From: Auanema rhodensis
Taxonomy: Eukaryota; Nematoda; Chromadorea; Rhabditida; Rhabditidae
Assembly: GCA_964057225.1 (NCBI GenBank)
Contig: OZ059895.1
Location: 13,578,001 to 13,642,000, forward strand
Reading direction: 5' to 3'
Length of the DNA stretch: 64,000 bases
Position 1 is the first letter of the stretch. The number at the start of each line of letters is the position of its first letter. The notes under the pieces were generated by a model that was not told the DNA's origin, made no database searches, and saw only the letters and a list, made by a program, of their open reading frames with translations. Shown piece by piece: positions 41,101 to 54,341 of this stretch. Made by a program: the position numbers and the translations under genes.

Positions 41101-44100
41101 TTCCGTTTACAATGCATTCATTTGTCATTATTTAATATCGTTACCTCACTGTTTTTGCTGATAATTTCCTCATCATCTTTTGATGAGTTGTCTCTTTCCT
41201 TGTCGGATTCATATATCTACATGAATCCACTTTAATATTTTAAATAATTGTTCTCAAGGCAGAAAATTAAAAAAAAACTAATTATATTATAGAAGAAAAA
41301 TTCATATTGATTAACGTTCTCTTTTCCTTAAATTCAATAGTGACTCTGTTTAATACATTTTATTATTAGTTAACTTTTCTATGAGTATCATTAGTTTCAG
41401 TCCCAAATGACGTCGGGTCCCGACGTACCCCTACATGCTCCATCTTTATTAAATTTGGCTGCTCTTGCAGTTGCCAAGGAACGGGAAATTTTTGTAAGTT
41501 TCTAAGTTTCTACCAACGAATATCATTAATGTTTCAGTTGCTAAATTACCTAGGAACTCATCTTCCGATGGGAGCTAGCCATGCCCTACTTGACCAATAT
41601 CGAACAAAGTGGCAGAAGGAGGTACCTGATTTTGATTGGAAATTAGTAATTTATATCTTAATTTAGAAAGTAGATTCATCGAACTTTCTTCGTTTATGGT
41701 GTGATCCCACAAGATACCCACTTGATTATCTTGATTTGACCGGTGTCACTGTTGATGATCAGACTTTGGCTGACTTATTAATAGCACAGCATAAACACAT
41801 TAGAAAGTTAGACATAACAGGGATAAAAGTGAGTAGAGTGTGAATTTGTTTTCTAATAAATGTTGATAATTTTTTAGGGTATAACAGATTCTGTTAATTC
41901 ATTACTTGATCGAGACAACGCTGTATTTTCCAATCTAAAAATTTTAAAGATGACGTCAATGGAATTATTAAGTCGTCCTATTCCTCGGAGGTATTTATCT
42001 TTTGCAACTCAATTGTAATCTTATTTTTTTAGAAAAATTGGTGTGGCAAGTATGGACACAAGAAATATCCCTGTATTGGGAGAAGAAGATCTGTTGAATC
42101 AAGGAGGTAGTGGAAGATTAGATCAAATGAGAGAAACGAGAGGAGGTCAGACATTAGGTATTGCACAGCAGCCTAATCAATCTAGCTACGACAATGGATT
42201 TGGAAGGTATGTTGTGAAAGCATAATTTGAAACAAACAGCTTTTAATAGTTTTGCCCCAATTGTACCGGTTGATGGTCCTGAAGAAATGAATTGGATAGA
42301 AGAAGAAGAGGAAAGAGATCCCCCTGTGTTCACTAGTCGTTGCCCTAATGTCACAATTTTGAATTTACCACGAGTTTGAATGAAATGTCAATATTTTTTT
42401 GATATTTATTTTTAGTTAAAACGATTTCCGGAAGACGAAGAGAGCTCTGTAAACGAGTTATTGACGCGGGTACTGGAGCCGTTGAAAGATTTGCAAATTC
42501 TTGATCTCTCTTATTGGACTAGGGTTCATTTTTAACATTTTGGGTTTTTCTTATCTATTAACCTTTTTAGGTGGAAAACTTACGGTGTTTACACTCTTTG
42601 AATTTAACAACATTAATTTTGTATGATGTGCCAGATCTTTATCAAGCTATTGGAAGCATTAACCAACTTAAAGAACTTCGGTATGAATTCAAAGAAATTT
42701 TTTTTACCATAACAGTAACCGTCCCATTTTATAGCTATCTCGATATTTCTCAGTCAAATAGAGACACGGGTATGTATCCAAAACCAGCTACTACTCTCCA
42801 CAGTTTGGTGTGTAACTTGCCTTTACTGGAAAAATTGGACATTTCTTCTACAAACCTTGCTTCACCCGCAAGTGTAAATGATTGGATAGCAACTGATGAC
42901 AGGTATACCTACCCTCTTTGATGATCATAACTATTAAGTTTATAGTGACGAATGTGTTCGCTCAGATATTGCTGGGCTCAGATATCTGAAAAAATCTTTA
43001 AAATACCTAGGTCTTTTCAATTGTGAATCCGCAAGTCACTTCGCAGAAATTCCTGCTTTGGAAGTTTCTGGTGATGCCAATGAAGATCAGGTTCTATGTG
43101 CTCTCCGTATATATCAAGACAGGGCTGGTTTGCTACAATCCGTTCTAAATGAAAGCTATCAACTTTATCGGTTTGGAAATAATATACCTCCGGTACATTA
43201 TTATTTTATCAATTAGAATGTTTTTAACTGTGGTTCAAATTTTTTATAGTGTCGGCATACAGAAGCTTTACATCTCGTTCTTAGTGCAATGCAGCGTCAT
43301 TTGGATGACAGTACTTTGCAAATTGCTGGATCTGCAAGTCTATTTTATATTATTCGCAAAGTAACGATGAATAGAGAAACTAAAAAGCAAGTGGTCAGTG
43401 CTCTGCTAAGTGGTAATAAAAACTGATTCTATGATCTTATTAGTATTTTATATGTTCAGGAATGGAAACACATATGGAGGAACAGGTTATGGTCCGAAAT
43501 TGTTGCTTATCATTATGTCAGTTTGAAATTCCTCAGGAAATCCTCTTTGACTATAGGTACAAAAATGGTTGTGCACATATGTAACTAAAGATATTTCAGT
43601 CGATTAGCAATTTTATTAGTCACAGTTTTGCAACATCACAATGCCGATAACTTGACTCAAAGAATTGTCGTATTTCTGTTAAATTCTATGGCGTGTCATG
43701 TTGAAGGAGATCAAAAGGTTCAAGTTGGTAGTTTTGGGGCGATTGAGGTTGTATTATTTGAGAATATTCTTTTATTTTAAAGCATTATGTTATAGATGAT
43801 CCTGGAGCAAATAAAAAGAAAGCTTGGTGCTAACACATGTGATGATGTGATGGAAGTCGGTTGGAGCTTTCTCTGGAACATCACTGGTGATCCTCTAAAA
43901 TAGTTGTAATAAAGAGCATATCATTTGCAGATGAAACACCTGTTAATTGCGAACGTTTTCTGAAATCAGAAGGTTTAGCATTGTTTCAAAAGTGCTTTGA
44001 AGCTTTTCGATCCGAAAGAGAGCTTGTTCGTAACATGATGGGGTTGATTGGAAACATAGCTGAAGTAAATGAATTGAGAAGTCAACTGATGAAAGACGAT

Positions 44101-44772
44101 TATGTTCGAATATTTGTGTATGTACATTGTTTGTATTCTGAGCTTAATTCAAATTTTAGTGCCCTCTTAGACTTAGTTGAAGAGTCTATTGAAATAAGTT
44201 ACAACAGTGCTGGTGTCTTAGCGCATATGGTGAGCGATGGTGATGAGGCTTGGGAGCAACTCAGTACTAAAAGGCATGAAGTTATGGCTAGTATTGTAAA
44301 AGTGAGAATATTTTTATTTTTGAAATTTCATGATTGTTTTATAGGCAACAAGAACATGGAAATTGGATACTCGTCGTTTCATCAACTACCGCTCGTTCCG
44401 ACCTATATTAAGATTATTACCCTTATGGAATGCGTATGCTAGTCAGCATTGGGCTGTTTGGGCATTAGCCAATCTTACAACTACAGATGGGCCTAAGTAT
44501 TTTTCTATTAGTTGTTCTTTATATTTAAACTATTATTCAAGGTATTGTGCATATGTAACAAACGAAGGAGGATTACCTCTTCTAACCGATTTAGTGAAAG
44601 ATCAAAGAACAAGCGAAGAGACCCGAAAATTAGCTTGTATGGTTTTAGAAAATATAGAAAAGAAGTATGTTTTCTTTTTGTTTCTTTTACAATCTCAGGA
44701 AGTTTCAGCTTGGGTTCTTGGGACGTTGTTGAAGAAGGTACAGAAGCTATGGAAAGTTACGAATCAGTATAA
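38182..44772 (+). CDS. zer-1: ZER1/ZYG-11 family substrate receptor of CUL2 ubiquitin ligase
   Basis: A leucine-rich-repeat plus armadillo-repeat protein that serves as substrate receptor of Cullin-2 ligases; ZER1 and ZYG11B recognise N-terminal glycine degrons. A four-codon first exon (MSEE, 38182-38193) joins across 3.2 kb in phase to SQMTSGPDVPLHAPSLLNLA at 41401. LRRs follow (LDYLDLTGVTVDDQTL, IRKLDITGIK, LLEKLDISSTNLAS), then ARM repeats (QIAGSASLFYIIRK, VGWSFLWNITDETP, MMGLIGNIAEVNEL, ISYNSAGVLAHMVSDGDEAW). RRFINYRSFRPILRLLP and QHWAVWALANLTT favour ZER1 over ZYG11. A Gly-, Glu-rich insert lies at about 42040-42330. I chose the acceptor at 44708, giving the tail NLGSWDVVEEGTEAMES and TAA at 44770-44772. 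The ATG at 41407 is an alternative start. Confidence 0.9.
38194..41400 (+). other. 3.2 kb first intron of the ZER1 gene
   Basis: AT-rich, with a TA microsatellite at about 40898-40945 and a small GC-rich islet at about 40467-40515 (CATCGCCAACGGGCTACGCC and following bases). Frames of up to 140 codons in it lack an ATG start and are built on the TA repeat. No exon was identified; it may include an alternative promoter for the ATG at 41407. Confidence 0.5.
40898..40945. repeat. TA-rich microsatellite
   Basis: A TA repeat with one TG interruption, inside the first intron of the ZER1 gene. Confidence 0.85.
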
Positions 44773-46442
44773 TATTTAATAATATCTAAATAGTTGCATG
44801 GCAATATTCTCTAATGGATCTGCGTTCGAGTCATAGTTTTCCTTTAAGGAATGCAAAGATTATTTCTTTATTGATTTTAGTGTATAACTTTGATTTTAAT
44901 CGATTGACACCAGAATGTACTGTGTGTTTTCAATATCTAATCCTAACAAAGCAATGATAGAATGCTTCAATTCCCACCGTTACTTTAATAATTTTTTAAA
45001 CTACATTACTTGCTGCTCTTCATTTTACATTTGGTTTTATGTACCCGTGTAATCAGTATTATAACCAGAGTAAATTGATGGTTGTTAAAGAGCTTATGAT
45101 CCCGATGATTCTTTTTTGAAGCTATTTATTATTCTTAATGTAAGCATCTGAATTACTTTCTTGTACAATTTTATTCAATATCAAAACATTTACATTATCT
45201 TTCATCATCATACATAGTTTCTTGATTCGAAAATATCGTATTCCCCAGAATTTTTAACTAGCAGCTAGTCCATGTACAAAATTAGAGTTTTGATTTAATT
45301 TGCTTTGTTTTTAAAACTTTATCAGCTATACACTTTTCCTCAAATCAATACAAGATCTTGAGGTCTTATTTTGAACAAGACAGTCTCTGTTTCACTTGCC
45401 AAATACACTACCATTACTTCAATTCCAACCCCAAATATACCTGAATGGTTTCCGTTGTATATAGCCATACCTCGTGTACATAGAAGGCTAGTATAAATTT
45501 GCATGTGCTTATTCTATTTTTGATCAAAATCTTTTCATGAGATATTTTCTCCCTACTACCCATTCATCATTTCTTGACTCCATATTGTGTCTTTTGTAGA
45601 AAAGTCAATAGCTATGAAGGCTATTCACATTATGCTTCATAACGATAATTACTTCATCTTATTTTAAAAACCCGTATGATTATCTAATGCTTAAGAAGCA
45701 ATGCTTATCGAGGCACAGAAAGTAGTGACTTTCGTGAATCGAATTGTTACCTATCTGGCATCGATAATTATTGGCCGTTACACTATTGCACTAAATACTC
45801 TGTGATCATGGACTTCAGGATCCTGTCTTAAAGACCTCACCTACTTCCTGAACCATTTAGCAATTGCTGTTTCTCTCGTGTATTCTATTTTTACTACAAA
45901 GCTTATTTGTTTGACAAATCGTGTAGAATAAATCTTAATAATTATTTATGATACTTTGCTTTGCATTTCATATTATTAGGAAAGGAAATTTTGATAAAAT
46001 TTTAAAAATTATAGCTTAAGTATAATATAATTATATAAGTTGAAAATTGATATATATTGATGTAAAATCATCAAATAAAACATGTTTTAAGGCATTCGAT
46101 GGTTAAAAAAAATTTTTTTTGAAACTATTTATTTTATTTTCTATTTATACATTGGTAAATTTTAGAACACATTTTTGAGGACTGTTGAGAACACATTGAT
46201 ATTTATGTGCGACATACATTGAATGGCATAAATTTACAATTGAAAAAACAAGTTCGTGTTTACATCCGCTCTCTATTCCAATATTACAATTTTAGTTCTA
46301 CAATAGGATGGAACGATTGAACATCAATGACTAGATAGTGCAAACTCCGTTGTAGCTAATAATGATATAACTCTATGATCTTAGCATTTATAACATAAAA
46401 TGGAATGGACAAGATTTTATCACTCGGAAAAGCTTTACTGTA
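44773..46442. other. Region between the convergent ZER1 and multi-pass genes
   Basis: 1.67 kb, unusually long for two convergent 3' ends in this window. It has no credible reading frame on either strand, no tRNA and no repeat that I can see. It may include long 3' untranslated regions. Confidence 0.5.
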
Positions 46443-48933
46443 TCAAAATGTGGTTCTTTCTTGAACCAAAGGAAGATTAGTTAATGTTGATTCAGCTGGT
46501 GTAACCATAGAGGATGAAGGATAATAAATTGTTCCCTTACTGATAGAAAAAACAGTAAGAAATAATTGAGCACAGAGCAAAATTAATAGAATTATTTGAA
46601 AAGAGTACAAGAGAATAACACTGAAAATAAAATATATTTAGATTAAGTAAACTGATCTACCTGGGATACGCAACGGGCAAATTGAAAGCTGAGGTAGAGG
46701 TTTGTATTTCTGATTTAACCAGAATAAGAATATCATAAACCACAGAGAGTAGACGGGTCGAATTGAATATGTAATTGCCCAGAGATAGTATGTTTATACT
46801 AAAATAATTCACTAGTCGGATCAGTGACAATAAACATACGATTGAAGTAGACATGAGGCAATCGATAAACCATAATCACGATAAACTGATGAAAAAAAAT
46901 ATATTAAAGAACAGAAAACTATATGCACAGAGATTATAGTTTCACGTAATCCTAATCCATAGAACACAGACGGCTTTGAGTGAATGTTACTTCATAATGA
47001 AGGATATATATATATATATAAATTAGATGTTCTCACCCTAAATTCAAATTTCGAGAAGTAGAATAAGCTGCGAAGAAAAGTACGGTTGCTGACATTAACG
47101 ATGTTCCGATTGCCAATACTGTATTGGTTGATGACTAAAGTTTTAAACCTATTAAGAAAATAACAGCAATAAACTAACTTTCGTGTGATGAAGATTAAAA
47201 GTTATTAAACGACATGTAAAAATCATTGTTAATGTTGGTAATATTATTGCTTCAAAAAATCCAAGAGCTAATAGAACAAGATAAATAGTATACATATTAG
47301 ATCTATAACATTTAAAATTTATTTTATAGATCCAATTGTAAAACATACTTGTAATCCGCTGATGTGTCAATATTAAAATAATATAAATTAAGTTCATAAC
47401 ATACTTCTTCTACTGAGCTGAACCAAAAGAATATTGAAATCATAGAGAAGACAATATGCAATATCTTAAGACACTTAGGCATTTTTTCTAATTTAGTTAA
47501 TTATACTTGAAATGAAAATTTTGCAGATCCAAAAAAAGGCCAAAATGCACAAAGTGCACAGAACAACTGAAATACCGAGGGTAAAAACAATGAGAAGCCT
47601 GATTTCAGTCTCATTATATCCATATCTAAACTATTTACATAAATATTAGTAGAGATAGTAACCTCACTTGTTCGTGTGACTTGGGTTTCGTCTAATTCTA
47701 GTAGCTCTTCATCTCTTGATGTCCATAGACCATCCTGTGTTATAACATTTCAAAATTGAACCGGGGGCATCAAAAACTTACTGAATAAAATTTGTGACAA
47801 CGCAGTATGGATACTACTATAAGACCTATTGCACAAGATAATTGTACTAACGCTAATAGGCCGAAGGCCCAGAATCGACAGGACATTCGATTATCGAATT
47901 TTCTTGAAAAAAAAAATGTCACAAACTAAAACAACTGTGCAACCTTGCAAGTCCGGGCTCAAGGGTGGCATTTTCAAACTGCTGTGCGGATTCATTAGAA
48001 ATTATTGGACGGCTAGAAGTATGGGAAGGAGTTTCTGGTTCATCCAGAAACCGAAATTCGTCATAGATCTGAACCAGGTAAGTTACAAAGAATAAAAAAG
48101 TCTTATATACCGTTTCTAGGGCATTTTCGCCGAAAGTGTCGAAACGCTTTCCATTGATGTTTCTTCCTTTTTCAGGGTTATGAAAACATAAATTGAATTA
48201 AAAAAAAGTTTTTAAAAGAAACGACAAAGAATTATTTTGCATATAAATCCTTTCAAAAAGCTCTTAGAGATGTCATTACGTCTTAATAATCTCACAAATA
48301 ACATAACATACAAAATCTTCACTCTTATGTCTTCAATATTTAACAAAACTATTAAAATTGCTTTTATCATAAGATATAATCTTTCAAATTCAAAGGATAA
48401 TTTGGTATCTTATGAAATAAGAAAAGGTATATATAATATATAAATAATAGGAAGTCTGGTTGGGGATAGGCTAATCACACAGTTCATCTTTCTCCTATTT
48501 GTGTTTTAATTGGCATACGGTCCTCTCGATGGGGGTACAGTGAATATTTTAAAACGATTATCGAATGCTCATATTATGAAAAAAAGGCTTTCAAAGAAAA
48601 AGGAATCCAGTTCTTCTCCTTTTTACAAAAATAAATTAATAAATACCTGATTGTATCTATCGATTAAGCGAGAATTAGGAGTTATTGAAACACTATCACC
48701 CTGTCTTGGACCATGCAGCAAAGATGGCTTTTGTTTCGTATATCTTACCTGAAGAAATCAGTAATGAATTAATATTTTCATTTTCTAGACAATTATTTCA
48801 GAATATTTATTACCGTTGGTGAAACTTTTTTGACTTGATTTTCTTCCAGCGATGAGAATGACAGGGCCGATATGTGGTTGCTTTGACCTGGCACTAAACT
48901 ATGTTGATTAAATTCCCATTGATCGTTTGGCAT
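46443..48933 (-). CDS. Unrecognised multi-pass membrane protein with a long cytosolic N-terminus
   Basis: Starts MPNDQWEFNQHSLVPGQS at 48933, three bases after TTTTTAG. A hydrophilic N-terminal region follows (VRYTKQKPSLLHGPRQGDSV, then FDTFGENALET, YDEFRFLDEPETPSHTSS). About seven hydrophobic segments come next: FWAFGLLALVQLSCAIGLIV, RLLIVFTLGISVVLCTLCIL, LKILHIVFSMISIFFWFSS, YTIYLVLLALGFFEAIILPT, TVLAIGTSLMSATVLFFAAY, IISVHIVFCSLIYFFSS and VILLYSFQIILLILLCAQLF. The C-terminal tail reads SSSMVTPAESTLTNLPLVQE, stop TGA at 46443-46445. An extracellular-looking loop has a glycosylation motif (NST). The join between the second and third exons (48156-48647) is unclear, and continuity at 47488-47506 needs a 19-base intron or a frameshift. 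No family was recognised; a receptor or transporter is possible. Confidence 0.6.
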
Positions 48934-50283
48934 TCCCTAAAAAGAAGAAGAAACTCTTTCAACGTGGAATATTTTTAAATAATATATATGTAGAATATAA
49001 TTAGCTTAGATAATGATAGTGCTTAAGACTAAAAAATACCATTACAACTATATGGAATTACGATATAATTTGAAAAAAACGAAAGGAAACGTTGGTTTAA
49101 GATTACCAACTTAAGAATAATTCTAGATTGATATAAACCAGCACTTCAGTAAGGAAAAAGATAAAGATGAAGATGAGTATTTAAAGCTTTATTATATAGA
49201 AACGAAAATGAGAAGAAAAAGGAGTTGTTGAAGAGGGGAATCGATTCCATAACTGGATCATCTTCTATTCACACCTATGTGCACGGAGGATTGGGCAGTT
49301 CACAGACATCACCCCTCCTTCTCTCTATGTCCTCTTCCTTTCTTCTTTCTTTTCACTTTGAAATATTGAAGTGCTTTAGAATCAACTAAAACTTGGATGG
49401 AATACATGTGTTTGTCTTTATACTATACAGTTCCGACAATAACGTATGTTTGCGATTGAAATAATTGAACAGATCAATTTATCGCTACAAAAAATATTCA
49501 AGTAAAATTATATAAAGACATTTAAATATTTTTAAATAAAAAGTATTGTAATTTTTCTTGATAACAGGAAGGAAATCAATAAGAAATAGAAGAGATCCAT
49601 GATTTACGTTTGTTCTATATGACAGAAAAGTTAACTCAGATTCAAAACGATATTATTCTCAATTCAATATTGGTGTGTCAAACAACTGGAATGACTTAGC
49701 TGGCCGAATCATCGTTGTCCGTCATGACAAAAGAGGATTAGTAAGTACAAATCGTGCAGAATAACCATCAATTTCCATAAATGACAACAGGCATAGATGC
49801 TAAACCGCACAACGCTTTGATCAAAAGATGTCGAATGAGAAAGTTAGGAGATTTATAAAACAATGTTTAAAGATAAATATTTTAAAAGTTAACAGCGGGA
49901 TATAAATTTATTAATGAACAATTAAGTGCGTTATTATGAAATACAAAATAGAGCGTCTCTTTCAATATTAAGAGATCAGATGTAAACCGTTTTCAATTAA
50001 CATGCTCACAACAATGTGATCCTTACATATACATTGTTAGCATAAAGATATGAAAGATAACAAAAAATTTACAAGCTCAGCTTGAAAAAGACATACAAGT
50101 TTAAAATTAGTCCAAAAAGATAAAAATTTAAAATATAGTTCAATAAAAACCCCAAACAAATATGAACAAAGGTTTGCTTGACAGCATACCATAATTAAAT
50201 TCCATCAAGGTTGCACAGTAATAACACCTGGAAACAGCAATAGTTGTATAGCCCAATGTCGAAAGTAAACTGCTCAGAGAGAG
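48934..50283. other. Region between the KANSL2/INO80D-like gene and the multi-pass gene
   Basis: 1.35 kb without a credible reading frame. A strong CT-rich tract at about 49310-49370 (plus strand) reads as a GA-rich tract on the minus strand, upstream of the multi-pass gene. It is probably that gene's promoter region. Confidence 0.45.
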
Positions 50284-53200
50284 TCAATCTTCAATTTCCA
50301 TCGAGAATGGTCCCAAATCCTCATTATCATCATCGAGAAATTTGAGCAATTCCGCTACTTCACCATCGTCATCAGTATAAATATTATCGTCTTTGGTAGA
50401 TTCGAAATTTGTGTTCATGGCAACATCCTGGACCCCATAAGCAACATCAAGGTTATCAATGAAATAATCATCCAAAGCTGTTCGATTGGTTATAACATCT
50501 TTTCGAAGAGGCAAAGAATCTGTTCGCCTACTGGTGGCTGAACTGGCTGTCGGTATTTTAGGAACAACCCGATCACTTATATGTTTATTGCATGCTTCTC
50601 TCCTTTCGAAATTACCCTTGCCATATAACTCATTGAGCGATGTGCTTGTTTCATTCGGCTTGTCTTTCAACTCACCATCTGAATCTGAAAAAAAATAAAT
50701 AAACGACGATTCATGGTACAAAAAAATACCATATTTTTCATCTAAAGTAGTCCGATGAAGCCTACATTTCCCATCCCAAACTACGACATCGACAGCTACT
50801 ACAGGTCTTCTACAAGTTAATAGAAAATAGTGATTTGAAAAAGTAATAATCTGAAAACCTGCAGCACGTATGAGTACAGAAAGAAAACAATCGCTGGCTA
50901 ACACTGTATAGAACATGATTATTACAATGGTTAGCATACGGTAAACATTTCTTGTTGCATCTAAAACATATTTGATATAAGTTCCTTATGTTTGATACTA
51001 ACCTAATATTATTTTCGATGTGATGGCATTTTCTCAAATCATCAAAACTCAATTGCGGATCAACATATACATCTTCTAACTTTCCCATTCTAGCTTGTAC
51101 TTTTTTAGGAACATTCGAATCATTCACTTCGTTACACAATGTTGTAACTTTGCCCATTAAATTTGCCAATTTTTCCTATGAGCATTTTATAAAAGCATAA
51201 AAAATAATTTAATATTTACATATGAGTATTGATATATTTTCCTCTTTCTATCCGACTTCGATAGTAGATTTTTCTTACATTCATCTAAAATACTGGTAAT
51301 ATCCCCCATCTGTCGTCTTTAGTAAACTGACCGGAATTACAATCCAGAACAAGAATACATTCTTCAATTGAAGGTTCCTTATCTACGATATCTACAAGAA
51401 AATGAGAATTTAAATTTCTACATTACTTATGAACAACCTTCACTCAAAGATACACCTTGTGCCATATACTCATACTGGAAAATAAAAATCATGTAAATGG
51501 GACCAGGACACATATGAAATTTTATTCTAAACTTACCTCATACTCGTTTTTGAAGTTTTCACAATCGGAATAATTCTAAATAAATTATATATAGTATTCT
51601 GTTCTCTATCTGAACTTACATATTTTACTACATTGTTTTGAACTTTTTCAATGATGTCAGGTGAGATCAAACTTTTGCCATCACGCATTCGTTGCGCAAT
51701 TTCAGCGCCCACAGAAAATTCAATTGACAATTGAGAAACTGTTGTTATTTCCTTCTGAATATAAATATTAGATTAGTAAAATTGAGCATAGTACCAAAAT
51801 TCGTCCTATTTTCGTCATCAACGTAGGAACTCGTTTAACTCTTTTTCTTTTCAGTTTCCGTTCCTCAGGAGATCTTTTTTTCATTGGCTTGGATAATAAA
51901 GATTCTATGTTCTTGTCTTTAGAAACACGCACCATTTCAGGTTTCACTAAAGTGCCACTGATTACATATCAAGAAAAAAAAAACATACGTTTTTCGGTCA
52001 TTTTCACCAAAACGCAGTCTGAATAATTCATACTTGGGATCTGCTCTTTTACAACTTGGTGCTCAATGGGTAAGCAATTCAATAGGGGGGATGTTGGCCT
52101 ACTGTATTTAGTCTTAGAACTAGTATTATTAGATTCGTTTAAGGTAAAAGAAACGTTATTCGGTAATTGGATCACCGGGAATCTTTTTAATTCTTCAGAA
52201 CTTTGAGATGCATTTTTCGAATCTATGTTGTCCTGAAAAATAATATATACCATTGATATCATGATATAAATAACCATAGCACAAGTAGCCCGAACATTAG
52301 TAGCTTCTTTTGATCTAGCTTGAATGGAGCGCCGTGCTGCTAAACGAACTTCTTCAATGATTGAATCAATTGTGGAAAGATTTCTATCTAAAGCTCGAAA
52401 AAACTATTAAGACTCTCAAAAATTAATGTACCTGGCGTACAAGGGGTGATGAGCAAATCACTGGTCTTTTGAACATTATGCGCTACTTTTCCATCAGGAA
52501 TTAAATGTGTGGGAACTGTTTCTTTCACGGATTCACGTCTCGAGTCCGATGTTTTTGTTTGAATATCAACATTGTTGCCATGGATTAAAGGTATTTTGTT
52601 TTGAACAAATGATACAGGCCGCAATGATGTTTTAGAATTTCGAATAAATTCATTACTTGACGCTGTTTGATGAGTAACAGCTTGTTCAGAAGATAAAACT
52701 CTCGAAACTTCAAAAACTGGCCTAAATATATGAAAAATGCTTGACAATATATACAATATAGAACCTCTTCGATTCAGACGGACTGCAATATGAATTCTGC
52801 CCAAACGATGGTAGTTGCGGAATTTGAATCGGCGGAAGAGGTGGTTCAGAAAGAGTGGTTTTGAGCATAGATACAGGCGTAGGAGTAGGAGGTGAGTTGC
52901 TGAATACTATTTTTTAAAGCAATATTCATGTTTACACTACTTTGAAGGCATATACACTGCTGTTACTACGCCACTTTTTAAAAGATTTGGTTGAGACGTA
53001 TGATCCTCATTTTCCGTAGTATTTTGCTTCTTCTTTTTAACGTCCTACAAATGATATTTATCAAAACTGCTATAACACTCGCTCATATTATACCTTCATA
53101 CCATACATAATCAAATGCGTGCTGCAAAAGACTTCTCCGGTGTCATTTCTTATGGCATTAGTGCAACGAGTGGTTGCAGATTTTTTGTCTAAAATCGCTC

Positions 53201-54192
53201 AGTTTATTAAGATTTAAAATTGTGAAAGTTAGAGAAAAAGAAAAAGCATACTCCGTGGTCTACAAAGATGCTCGCATTGAATATAAGGCGCAGTGGGATC
53301 AGTGAGAATATGCCGAATGCAAAATTTGTAACATAAAATAGCTCTCTGTTTGCACTGAAAAGCTGGTTAATCATAAGAAAAAAACAGCAATGCCTACGTT
53401 CGAGTTAGTTCTCTGATCTAAAAACTCGCAAACCGTTGAGGATGTATGCGGTTTTTCCCTCTCAGGTTTGGGCTTATCTCGAATAGGCATGTTAGCCTCG
53501 GCCTCTGCTTGCCGTTTGGCGGTATCACTTAATATCTGAGACAAAACAAATTTAAAAAAAAGAAAGAAAATAAAATACTTTTTGTTTAATTGTTTCCACA
53601 AGCTCAGAAGATGCTTCATCTTCCTCCACTTTGGTTATTTTTCTCGGACGTTCCTGCCATAATCGTTTAACAGGAAACAAAACCGGCCCTATAAAATGAC
53701 ATATGGGAATAATAATTATATATATATTTTTTACCTGAACTACTAGATGTTGAAGGAATCTTCGAACAATTTGAATATGGCATATTAGTTTTAGGAACAG
53801 AGGAATATTTTGCTGGAAGCGGGATAACAGAAATCTTCTTATTTGAAAGTGAGGATGCAGGTACTCGATGATATGTAGTAAAAGATCCCGCAAGTCGAGT
53901 ATCAGAGAGTATCCTTATCTGAAATAATTATAGTATTCAATAACTAGTCACCTTAGTACACTTACATCACTATCTGCTCTAAGTTTTTGATTAGAAATCT
54001 CGGATTTTTCGCCACGAAAAACCATTTTAGTTTCGAAAACCACAGGCCGACTAAATTCCTCAACTGGTTTCTCTTTATTGACCATTTTATCTACAACGTT
54101 GATGCCCCTAAACAAAGCGATTGAAATAAGAAAATAAATTGAACAAACTTTTCACAACTCATGGTATCTGATGTTGACGCTGCATCGGACAT
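50284..54192 (-). CDS. KANSL2/INO80D-type protein with two C3Hc3H zinc-finger domains
   Basis: A nuclear protein with two copies of the C3Hc3H-type putative DNA-binding domain shared by KANSL2 (NSL acetyltransferase complex) and INO80D (INO80 remodeller). Domain 1, about 53110-53345, reads [30 protein letters not shown], then [20 protein letters not shown]. Domain 2, about 50755-50980, reads [31 protein letters not shown] and [15 protein letters not shown], so all expected Cys/His positions appear. The rest is low complexity, ending in an acidic tail ([20 protein letters not shown]). Start [15 protein letters not shown] at 54192, one base after ATTTTAG; stop TGA at 50284-50286. The length (roughly 900 residues or more) is nearer INO80D, the context neutral. 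Confidence 0.8.
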
Positions 54193-54341
54193 ACTAAAAT
54201 ATAATACTAAGTTTGAAATATATATGGAACAAAAAGCTCAGATATGAGAACGCTCAACATTAAAAATTAATAAAAATTGATTAAATGTAAATAACTGTTC
54301 AACAAAAAAAGAATAACAATTGATATTGCATAACAAAGTAA

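Noticed and set aside
40813-41235. 140-codon frame in the ZER1 first intron
   Set aside because: It starts at TTG, runs through a TA microsatellite giving YIYIYIYM and is otherwise T-rich; no homology or splice signals support it.
47829-48095. 88-codon plus-strand frame
   Set aside because: It is antisense to exons of the multi-pass gene, whose minus-strand frames give a membrane segment and acidic cytosolic sequence with consistent junctions.
48440-48560. Less AT-rich block in an intron of the multi-pass gene, tested as a missing exon
   Set aside because: All three minus-strand frames hit stops or give phases that do not connect to the flanking exons.
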